Of a stretch of 64,000 nt of DNA, positions 26,515 through 33,571 are shown piece by piece. Positions within the stretch are counted from its first letter, which is position 1, and the number at the start of each line of letters is the position of its first letter. The translations under genes and the position numbers were made by a program. Under the pieces are notes generated by a model. The model was not told the origin of the DNA. It saw only the letters and a list, made by a program, of their open reading frames with translations, and made no database searches. Source of the DNA: Rhizobium tropici CIAT 899 (GTDB lineage: Bacteria > Pseudomonadota > Alphaproteobacteria > Rhizobiales > Rhizobiaceae); NCBI RefSeq assembly GCF_000330885.1, contig NC_020062.1, positions 1,992,374 to 2,056,373 of the forward strand. The letters run 5' to 3'.

Positions 26515-27090
26515 TTACGCGTCACATGTGACGCCCGGTACTGTGGTCGCCATATCGAAAACGGACAGCGCGCAATCACGCGCGATCAGAACAGACCGGG
26601 GGTCGCGGCCGACAGCGACCGTAGCCAAAGCGCCTTCGTAAAGCAGAGACAGATGCGCAGCCGGCTGCTCGGTCGGACACCTTGCGGCCGACATGACAGA
26701 ACGGAATATCTCGCGCACCGCATTCTTATGCTCGCGGGCGATAGTGACGACCCGCTCGGAATCGCCATGCTCGGCAACCGCCAACGCGAAAGCGCAGCCG
26801 CGAAACTCGGGACTGTCGGCCTTTTCGAACAGGCGCTCGAAAATCATGGCGATCTGATCGCGCGGCTGCAGGGTGGCGTTGGATATGACCTCTCTCAACT
26901 GGAGAAGGACGCGTTCGTGACGTTCGGTCAGATAGGCCGCGACAAGATGATCCTTGGATGGAAAGTGCCGGTAGAGCGTGGCTTTTGCAACATCGGCTTC
27001 ATCGATGATGCGATCGATGCCGACGGCGCGAATACCCTCCCTATAAAAAAGAGTGCCGGCGGTGGTCAGGATATGGTCTGCTATTTTCAT
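26515..27090 (-). CDS. TetR-family regulator
   Basis: A 191-aa regulator with a standard helix-turn-helix (IRAVGIDRIIDEADVAKATLYRHFPSKDHL, residues about 20-49; broken here by no gaps but quoted only to locate it) and a C-terminal domain with FRGCAFALAVAEHGD, typical of TetR proteins that control xenobiotic or oxidoreductase genes. It lies 38 bp after the ketopantoate-reductase-like gene and may regulate the whole block. Confidence 0.85.
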   Translation of the reverse strand: MKIADHILTTAGTLFYREGIRAVGIDRIIDEADVAKATLYRHFPSKDHLVAAYLTERHERVLLQLREVISNATLQPRDQIAMIFERLFEKADSPEFRGCAFALAVAEHGDSERVVTIAREHKNAVREIFRSVMSAARCPTEQPAAHLSLLYEGALATVAVGRDPRSVLIARDCALSVFDMATTVPGVTCDA

Positions 27091-27128
27091 TATGTCGGTC
27101 CGGATGCCGTGACTGCACTATCTCGGAA

Positions 27129-28172
27129 CTAGCCCGTCAGTTGTGCTTTCGGCCTCGAATGGGTGGGGGTGGAGAAAGACAGGTGGTTCTTGGCAAGCTC
27201 GCGCAGACTAGCGAAAGGAAGCAGCGCCGTGAAGCCACCCTGTCGCGCCGCCGATCCGGCAATTTCCTGGGCGGCACGATTATAGGGCGTCGCTATCCCA
27301 TGCAGACGCCCGAGAAGCACGATTTCTCCGTTCAGATAGTCGACTTCGCTCGAGGCGCCGCGCGTGAAGCTCTGCCACGTCGATTGCTGACCGGGGCGAA
27401 TACCGGCATTCTCGGCGATCTTCCAGTGCGCTATGCTGACCGTACGTTCCGAGGGAGATGCAAATGTATAGCCCACGGCCTTGAGAACGGTCTCGGCCTC
27501 ATCGACAAGGGCCGCGCTGAACGTTGCTCTTTCGTCGTCCGCGCCGTCGAAAAGCTCCAGCACATTGCGCACATTGTGAAGAAGCTTCGCCGCCTTCCAT
27601 CGCTTGATATCGCTTGTTGCCTCGGCAATGTAATCCGACCGGCTAAGATCCGCGACGATCCTGGCCGCGGTCTCGTCCGAGCCTTGCGGATAGCGACCGA
27701 TGGTGACGATCGCCACTTGCGGATCGCCCCCGACCACGACGTGGCCGACTTCCGTAAAACGAGCTGGTGTCAGGATGCTGGCGCCGTAGACATTCGGAAA
27801 TAGCCGAAGAGCCGCCGCTTCCGTCGCCAGGCCATTCTGAAACGTGACGATCGGCAAGGCGGAGGCGGTCAGTCCCTCGGTATGCTCGACGGGCCGCCAG
27901 GCCCAAAAGGCGAGGGCTTCGGCAGCATCCTGCGATTTTACAGTCAGCAGGAGGATGTCTCCCTGCCTCAATGATGGCGGTTCAGTCGTGTCGAAGGCTT
28001 TGAGCCGGATTTGCCGGGTGCCGGCGGGCCGCTGGTAGACGAGGCCATGATCGACGATATGCCTGATCTGGGCGCCGCGTCCGACAAGGGCGTAGTCTGT
28101 CCCCGAAAGCTCAAACTGCGCGGCAAGGCTCGCACCGACGGCGCCCGCTCCGATGATGATGTAACGTGTCAT
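27129..28172 (-). CDS. Ketopantoate reductase-like (ApbA/PanE) dehydrogenase
   Basis: A 347-aa NADP-dependent dehydrogenase with the N-terminal Rossmann motif YIIIGAGAVGASLAAQFELS and a C-terminal helical domain (SEVDYLNGEIVLLGRLHGIATPYN) containing the ApbA Glu/Asn pattern. It overlaps the acyl-CoA-dehydrogenase-like gene by 4 bp, so it is co-translated with catabolic genes; a role in pantothenate synthesis is less likely than reduction of a 2-oxo acid in this pathway. The actual substrate is unknown. Confidence 0.8.
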   Translation of the reverse strand: MTRYIIIGAGAVGASLAAQFELSGTDYALVGRGAQIRHIVDHGLVYQRPAGTRQIRLKAFDTTEPPSLRQGDILLLTVKSQDAAEALAFWAWRPVEHTEGLTASALPIVTFQNGLATEAAALRLFPNVYGASILTPARFTEVGHVVVGGDPQVAIVTIGRYPQGSDETAARIVADLSRSDYIAEATSDIKRWKAAKLLHNVRNVLELFDGADDERATFSAALVDEAETVLKAVGYTFASPSERTVSIAHWKIAENAGIRPGQQSTWQSFTRGASSEVDYLNGEIVLLGRLHGIATPYNRAAQEIAGSAARQGGFTALLPFASLRELAKNHLSFSTPTHSRPKAQLTG

Positions 28173-29413
28173 GCTCGCCGCCCGGAAACTGCATTCAGGA
28201 GCTCCCGCGCGTCTTCTGCCTGCCGGGAACTGGGGGAGACAGCTGACGTCTTTTCAACCGCGAAAAGATGAGGCGATTCCTCTGCCTTTCGGCTCCATCT
28301 GTCACATGCCGAGCGCCCTAGAATGGAAACAGACGTGTCTTCCTGCGGCGCGTGGACGAGAACCGATTGGATGTCGCGGAAATGCCGCTCGATCCCGAGA
28401 TCGCCATTGAGACCGGGATTGCCGAGCGTGCGAACGGCAAGCTGAACTGCGGCGCGTATGTTGCGGGCTGCAAGAAGGCGCGCCCTGATGAGCGCTTCAG
28501 GTTCATCCAGCGAATGGTCGAGCGCGTTGAATAGGATCTGTCTCGCACCACCCACGAGCAAGTCGATTTCACCGGCTGCGGAAATGAACCTTTCCGTTTT
28601 TGCGATCGGAACACCGAGATTGGCGGGGATGCGTTCATGACCGAAACGGATGAAAGCCTCCTGGGCAGCTTCTGCAGCTCCGAGGTATATGGCGGTCAGC
28701 GCGACGTTAGCGGCGGCATGGGCACGATTGTCCTGCGTGCCGATGGAAACGTCGACAAGGTCGAGGACGTCTTCAAGCGGCACCTCGACATCCTTGAACT
28801 CGACGTCGTGCGAGCCGCTGGCCCGCATTCCGAGGCTCTTCCAGTTCTCGATCACCTTGATGCCGCGAAGGGTCGACGGAACGACGAAAGTGCCGACGCG
28901 CTGCGGTGTCTCATCGGTGCGCGCCCAGACGAGGAAATGGGTCAGGCCAAGCGCACCCGTCACGAAACGCTTGCGCCCTGTGATCACCCATCCACTGGCG
29001 GTGCGGCGCGCCAATGTGTCGGGAAGGCCGCCTCGGGCGGGGGAACCGAGCTCGGGCTCGACGCGGGCCGCGTTCAGCAGGATCGGGCGATCGCGCGCGT
29101 CGTCGAGCAAACGTCGATAAAGCGGCTCCGGCCATTTGCTGCCCGCCGCCTGTCCGAGATGGGTGAATATGGTCATAGCGCTAATCAGGGCGACCGAAGG
29201 ATCGCCGCGACCAAGCGCGGCCAGAATGCGCCCGACATCGGCAAGACCAGCACCTTTTCCACCGAACCTTGGCGCCACGGTGCTTTCGAGCAGCCCAGCC
29301 GCATGAACGGCCTCGATGCCGGCCCAGGGGAAGGCGCCGGATTCGTCTGCCGCCGCAGCTGCGGCGGCAAGCTTGCGGGTCACATCCGTCAGATCAATGG
29401 TGTTAAAGGACAC
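28169..29413 (-). CDS. Acyl-CoA dehydrogenase-like flavin monooxygenase (SfnB/DszC type)
   Basis: A 414-aa protein of the acyl-CoA dehydrogenase fold. It has VAPRFGGKGAGLADVGRILA near 47, GWVITGRKRFVTGALGLTH near 140, MRASGSHDVEFKDVEVP near 195 and a C-terminal helix bundle ending in FRDIQSVLVHAPQED. The variant motifs fit the SfnB/DszC-like branch, which oxidises sulfur compounds with reduced flavin, more than true fatty-acid dehydrogenases. The last ~40 residues are unusual and Ser-rich. It lies 127 bp after the SsuD-like gene. Confidence 0.78.
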   Translation of the reverse strand: MSFNTIDLTDVTRKLAAAAAAADESGAFPWAGIEAVHAAGLLESTVAPRFGGKGAGLADVGRILAALGRGDPSVALISAMTIFTHLGQAAGSKWPEPLYRRLLDDARDRPILLNAARVEPELGSPARGGLPDTLARRTASGWVITGRKRFVTGALGLTHFLVWARTDETPQRVGTFVVPSTLRGIKVIENWKSLGMRASGSHDVEFKDVEVPLEDVLDLVDVSIGTQDNRAHAAANVALTAIYLGAAEAAQEAFIRFGHERIPANLGVPIAKTERFISAAGEIDLLVGGARQILFNALDHSLDEPEALIRARLLAARNIRAAVQLAVRTLGNPGLNGDLGIERHFRDIQSVLVHAPQEDTSVSILGRSACDRWSRKAEESPHLFAVEKTSAVSPSSRQAEDARELLNAVSGRRA

Positions 29414-29540
29414 TTTGCATCAGCCTCTTTGAAGCAGCGAGGAGCGCCATGCGCGGCGTTTGCCGCGCGATGGCCTGTCTTTGCGAACACAACCCGAATG
29501 GCGTTCGCCAATCTGTTTGTCGGTGCGTGACAATGTGGGA

Positions 29541-30641
29541 TCAGGCGACGGCTTGCTGCGGCGCCTCTCTTGCCGCCAGATCCGCCCTGACGAGCGGCAG
29601 AATATAGCGGCCATAATCGACGGCATCGTTCAGGTTGTCATAGCCTCGGATCGAGATCAGATCTGCGCCGAGATCGACGTAATCGATAATGGAGTCCGCA
29701 ATGGTTCTTGGAGAGCCGACCAGGGCCGTGGAGGCGCCACGCGCATTCGTCGCCGTCACCGTCGGATACCAGAGAGCACGATCGTGGACATCGCCGCGCG
29801 AGGCGATCTCAAGCAGGCGCTGCGAGCCGATATTCTGCGGAGAAGGCGCTGCGGGTGGCACCTTGCCAAGGCCCTTTGCGCGATTTTCCTTCAAAAGGTC
29901 GAGGGTGTGATGCGCCTTGGCCCAGGCAAGCTCGTCGGTCTCCGCAACGATCGGACGGAACGTCACCCAGATCCGCGGGCGATCCTTGCGCCCGGCGCGT
30001 GCCGCTTCGGCATGGATCCGATCGATTTGCTGCTTGGTTTCGGCCAGCGGCTCACCCCATAGGCCGAAGATGTCGGCAAGCGCGCCGCCGATGCGATAGG
30101 CATCGTCCGACGATCCGCCGACCGACACCGGGATGGTGCCGTTTACTGGACGCACGCGGCTGTGGAACTGCTTGAACTGATAGTAGCGGCCATCGAAGTC
30201 AAAGGGTTCACTCGACTGCCAGACGCGCCGCAGAATGCGGATATACTCCTCCTGCCGTTCGTAGCGCTGGCGCTTGTCAAGGAAGTCACCTTCCTTGGCC
30301 TGCTCCTCATCGCTTCCGCCGGCAATGAAGTGAACCACCACGCGCCCGCCGCTCAGCTGATCGAGCGTCGCGAGCGATTTTGCCGCGACTGTCGGATAGA
30401 TCGTGTTCGGACGAAGGGCGATGATGATCTTGATATTCTTCGTATGCGCCGCAACCGTTGCGCCGATGGTAAAGGGGTCGAAGGAGGCGCTGTCGTAGGG
30501 AATAAGGGTATAGTTGAAGCCATAATCATCGAGCGAACGTGCATAGCGCTCTAGGAATTGCGGGTCGAGCGCGGGGTTTTCCAGAGGATTGAGCTCGGTC
30601 GAGGCATTCGGAAAGGTGACGCTGATGAATTCGGTCGGCAT
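29541..30641 (-). CDS. LLM-class flavin-dependent monooxygenase (alkanesulfonate monooxygenase-like)
   Basis: A 366-aa bacterial-luciferase-like monooxygenase close to SsuD. NTIYPTVAAKSLATLDQLSG near 80 and VVHFIAGGSDEEQAKEGD near 105 are family motifs; GTIPVSVGGSSDDAYRIGG near 170 and RPIVAETDELAWAKA near 230 follow. It would use FMNH2 and O2 to cleave a C-S bond of sulfonates or sulfones. With the SfnB-like gene it suggests sulfur scavenging. No flavin reductase is seen in the window. Confidence 0.85.
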   Translation of the reverse strand: MPTEFISVTFPNASTELNPLENPALDPQFLERYARSLDDYGFNYTLIPYDSASFDPFTIGATVAAHTKNIKIIIALRPNTIYPTVAAKSLATLDQLSGGRVVVHFIAGGSDEEQAKEGDFLDKRQRYERQEEYIRILRRVWQSSEPFDFDGRYYQFKQFHSRVRPVNGTIPVSVGGSSDDAYRIGGALADIFGLWGEPLAETKQQIDRIHAEAARAGRKDRPRIWVTFRPIVAETDELAWAKAHHTLDLLKENRAKGLGKVPPAAPSPQNIGSQRLLEIASRGDVHDRALWYPTVTATNARGASTALVGSPRTIADSIIDYVDLGADLISIRGYDNLNDAVDYGRYILPLVRADLAAREAPQQAVA

Positions 30642-30724
30642 ATCGATGTCCTATGGTTTCCTTCATCGGATTTGGACAGAATGCTAGCGTGACCCCCCGG
30701 CCTCAGAAAGACAGGTCGTTCTTT

Positions 30725-30743
30725 TTCTACTAAATTTATAGAA
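30725..30743 (-). promoter_or_regulatory. Inverted repeat upstream of the SsuD-like gene
   Basis: TTCTA (30725-30729) and TAGAA (30739-30743) flank a 9-nt A+T-rich spacer, 84 bp ahead of the monooxygenase start. The form fits a LysR- or TetR-type operator, for example of a sulfur-starvation regulator or of the TetR at 26515. Confidence 0.4.
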
Positions 30744-30783
30744 TATTCGTGCTTAGGATGTCTTCAATCCTGAAGGCACAGTT

Positions 30784-31788
30784 CTATTCGACCCAATTCG
30801 TCATCCAATAGGTGAGTGCGGAGATAGCAGCCGCAGCCGGAAGCGTTATTACCCATGCGATGACAATATTGCCCGCCAATCCCCAGCGAACTGCGGAGAC
30901 GCGCCGGGCGGCACCGACGCCGATGATAGCGCCCGTGATCGTATGGGTCGTCGAGACCGGGATGCCGAGCCATGTGGCGGCAAACAGTGTCAAAGCACCG
31001 CCGGTCTCGGCACAGAAACCCTGCATTGGATTGAGCCTAGTAATCTTCGAACCCATCGTATGCACGATCCGCCAGCCGCCAAACAGTGTCCCGAGCGCCA
31101 TCGCGGACTGGCAGGACAATACAACCCAGAGGGGGACATGGAATTCCGCTCCGGTATGGCCCTGGGAATAGAGCAGAACGGCGATGATCCCCATCGTCTT
31201 CTGAGCGTCGTTTCCGCCATGACCAAGGGAATAGAGGGAGGCAGAGACAAATTGCAGTACACGGAAGGTGCTGTCGACGGCGAAGGGCGTCTGGCGAATG
31301 AATATCCAAGTCACGCACAGCACGAGGAAAAGCGCGAGAACGAAGCCCAGTAGCGGAGACATGACGATGGCGCCGGCCGTCTTCAGCAAGCCCGACCAGA
31401 CAATGGCACCGATGCCGATTTTAGCCAGGCCGGCGCCGACGAGACCACCGACCAGTGCATGCGACGAACTTGATGGAATGCCGAACACCCAGGTCACGAT
31501 GTTCCAGACGATCGCCCCCATCAGGGCAGCGAAGATGACCTGTGGCGTGACGATATTGGGATCGATGATGCCGGTGCCGAGGGTTTCGGCAACGTGGAGC
31601 CCGAAGAACAGGAAGGCGATAAAATTGAAGAATGCAGCCCATAGCACGGCATATTGCGGTCGCAGGACCCGGGTCGAGACGATGGTCGCAATGGAATTGG
31701 CGGCATCGTGCAGCCCGTTCAAAAAGTCGAAGAACAAGGCCACCGCGATGAGACCCGCCAGCAGCGGAAAAGCGAGGGTGGCCTCCAT
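30784..31788 (-). CDS. pit: Low-affinity inorganic phosphate transporter Pit
   Basis: A 334-aa PiT-family membrane protein with about ten hydrophobic segments and the two family signatures: FLNGLHDAANSIATIVSTRVL near residue 23 and LGHGGNDAQKTMGIIAVL near 192. It imports phosphate with a proton or as metal phosphate. It follows orfA with the stop and start sharing a base. The same orfA-pit pair is known in Sinorhizobium, where PhoB represses it at low phosphate. Confidence 0.93.
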   Translation of the reverse strand: MEATLAFPLLAGLIAVALFFDFLNGLHDAANSIATIVSTRVLRPQYAVLWAAFFNFIAFLFFGLHVAETLGTGIIDPNIVTPQVIFAALMGAIVWNIVTWVFGIPSSSSHALVGGLVGAGLAKIGIGAIVWSGLLKTAGAIVMSPLLGFVLALFLVLCVTWIFIRQTPFAVDSTFRVLQFVSASLYSLGHGGNDAQKTMGIIAVLLYSQGHTGAEFHVPLWVVLSCQSAMALGTLFGGWRIVHTMGSKITRLNPMQGFCAETGGALTLFAATWLGIPVSTTHTITGAIIGVGAARRVSAVRWGLAGNIVIAWVITLPAAAAISALTYWMTNWVE

Positions 31789-32426
31789 CAGACGTTCTCG
31801 ATCACAATGCCGCTGATTTCATTGGCGACATCTTCGAACCGGTCGACGACCTTCTCCAGCTCGCCATAAATCTCGCTGCCGATGATGTAGGCCATCGGGT
31901 TCGTTGCGCCATGGCGGCGAAAGAGATCCTTCAGCCCTTGCTCATGGAGTTCATCGGAACGCTCTTCGACACCAACGATTTCTTCCGTGAGCGCGCTGAG
32001 GCGGGAGGAATTGGCACTCATACGATCGAGAAGAGGAATCGCATCAGCCACCAGTTTTGCCGCCTGAACGATCGCGCCGCCCATTTCCTGCATGCCGGGA
32101 TCGAAGCTATCCTGCTCGAACAGGCGGATTGTCTTGACCGTCTTGTGCATCATGTCGATCGCATCGTCCATCGACATGATGAGATCCTTGATATCGCCAC
32201 GGTCAAAAGGCGTGATGAAGCTGCGCCGTACCGCAAGCAAAACTTCGCGCGTGATGTCATCGGCCTCGTTCTCAAGTTCGACGATGCGTTTGCAGTGCCG
32301 CTCGGTGTCTTTGCCGCTCAGCAGTTCGTTCAGGGCTTCTGCGGCGCTGACGATTGTACGGGAATGCCGGCCGAACAGATCGAAAAAGCGATCTTCACGA
32401 GGCATCAATTTACGGAACCAATTCAC
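31788..32426 (-). CDS. orfA: DUF47 / PhoU-like Pit accessory protein (orfA)
   Basis: A 212-aa helical DUF47 protein, first gene of orfA-pit. The conserved HCKRIVELENEADDITREVL near 44 and IKDLIMSMDDAIDMMHKTVK near 78 resemble PhoU metal-binding repeats. It probably modulates Pit activity in the cytoplasm. The start codon is GTG (MNWFRKLMPREDRFFDLF); an in-frame ATG six codons later is an alternative. A PHO box lies 22 bp upstream. Confidence 0.88.
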   Translation of the reverse strand: MNWFRKLMPREDRFFDLFGRHSRTIVSAAEALNELLSGKDTERHCKRIVELENEADDITREVLLAVRRSFITPFDRGDIKDLIMSMDDAIDMMHKTVKTIRLFEQDSFDPGMQEMGGAIVQAAKLVADAIPLLDRMSANSSRLSALTEEIVGVEERSDELHEQGLKDLFRRHGATNPMAYIIGSEIYGELEKVVDRFEDVANEISGIVIENV

Positions 32427-32447
32427 TCTCGGCGCTCCGAACGTGTG

Positions 32448-32469
32448 TTGTCATAAATCCGTCATAAAT
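32448..32469 (+). promoter_or_regulatory. PHO box (PhoB site) upstream of orfA-pit
   Basis: Two direct copies of GTCATAAAT, at 32450-32458 and 32461-32469, are spaced 11 bp apart. TTGTCATAAATCCGTCAT fits the CTGTCAT-N4-CTGTCAT PHO-box pattern with two changes. It is oriented on the plus strand, opposite to orfA-pit, which would suit repression by phosphorylated PhoB. Confidence 0.7.
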
Positions 32470-32626
32470 GATGGAGGCCACCATGAAAAGCCAAAGTGCC
32501 CGCGAAACCACGGTCTTCGACAGTCTCGCAAGAGTTGGGATGCCGATAGAGGTGCTACACCGTATAGAGCGGGTCAAAAATCGCCATCCGCTTCTGTCGG
32601 CTTCTCCAACAAAACAAGGACAACAG

Positions 32627-32651
32627 GGAACAATGACCGCCAGGCCCCGTT
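32627..32651 (+). promoter_or_regulatory. EcfG-type general-stress promoter of ku-ligD
   Basis: GGAAC (32627-32631), 16 bp, CGTT (32648-32651): an exact match to the alphaproteobacterial GGAAC-N16/17-CGTT consensus, 30 bp before the ku start. Confidence 0.75.
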
Positions 32652-32681
32652 TGTTTCCTGTCGTCGACATGGAGTCCGCTG

Positions 32682-33569
32682 ATGAGTGCGCGTGCGCAAT
32701 GGAAAGGATATCTGAAGTTCGGGGAGGTCGGCTGCGCTGTTGCGCTCTATACGGCAGTTTCCACGTCCGAGCGGATTTCCTTTCACACGCTGAACCGCGC
32801 AACCGGCAATCGCGTCCGACGGGAATTCATAGATGCCGCGAGCGGAAAACCGGTGTCGCGCGAGGATCAGGTCAAAGGCTACGAACTCAACAAGGACGAT
32901 TACATCGTTCTTGAGCCTGAGGAAATCGCTGCGGCGGTGCCGGAAAGCGACAAGGTCTTGCAGATAAAGGCCTTCATGGCATGCGACGACATTGATGACG
33001 TCTATTTCGACCGTCCGTATTATCTTGCCCCTTCCACTCCGGCGAGCGAAGAGGCATTCGCATTGATCCGCGACGGAATGCGCAAGAAGCAGGTCGCTGC
33101 CATTGCCCAAACCGTTCTGTTTCGCCGCCTGCGAACCGTCATGATCCGTGCCCACGGCAAAGGGCTGATCGCGACGGTATTGAATTTCGACTACGAGGTT
33201 CGCTCGGCAAAAGAAGCGTTCGAGGATGTGCCCGATATGAAAATCAAGGGCGAAATGCTCGATCTCGCCAAGCACATCATCGCCACCAAGAAAGGCAAAT
33301 TCGACCCGAGCGAATTCGACGATCGCTATGAGGCAGCGCTTGGGGAGCTCGTAAAGGCCAAGATCGAGGGCAAGAAGATTCCGCAACGCAAGCCGGCAAA
33401 GGTCGCCAAGGTGACCGATCTCATGGAGGCTCTACGCCAGAGTGCCGGCATGAGTGGCCAAGGTAAGGCAAGCGCAAAGGAACCCGCCAGGAAATCGGGC
33501 GCCGCCGCCGGCAAAGCGGCAAAATCGCGAACGAAGTCTTCTTCGCGGCCGCAACGCAAGGCGAGCTGA
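32682..33569 (+). CDS. ku: NHEJ end-binding protein Ku
   Basis: A 295-aa bacterial Ku that would ring broken DNA ends and recruit LigD. The beta-barrel core is recognisable (QWKGYLKFGEVGCAVALYTA; ISFHTLNRATGNRVRREFID; GYELNKDDYIVLEPEEI; FDRPYYLAP). The C-terminal tail from about residue 255 is Lys/Ala/Ser-rich, as in Ku proteins that bind DNA nonspecifically. The ATG at 32682 has GGAG upstream. Only 2 bp separate it from ligD, and an EcfG-type promoter precedes it. Confidence 0.95.
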   Translation: MSARAQWKGYLKFGEVGCAVALYTAVSTSERISFHTLNRATGNRVRREFIDAASGKPVSREDQVKGYELNKDDYIVLEPEEIAAAVPESDKVLQIKAFMACDDIDDVYFDRPYYLAPSTPASEEAFALIRDGMRKKQVAAIAQTVLFRRLRTVMIRAHGKGLIATVLNFDYEVRSAKEAFEDVPDMKIKGEMLDLAKHIIATKKGKFDPSEFDDRYEAALGELVKAKIEGKKIPQRKPAKVAKVTDLMEALRQSAGMSGQGKASAKEPARKSGAAAGKAAKSRTKSSSRPQRKAS

Positions 33570-33571
33570 CG

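Noticed and set aside
27129..28172. Pantothenate biosynthesis gene panE
   Set aside because: Translationally coupled to catabolic flavoprotein genes and without other pan genes, so a housekeeping panE symbol is not justified.
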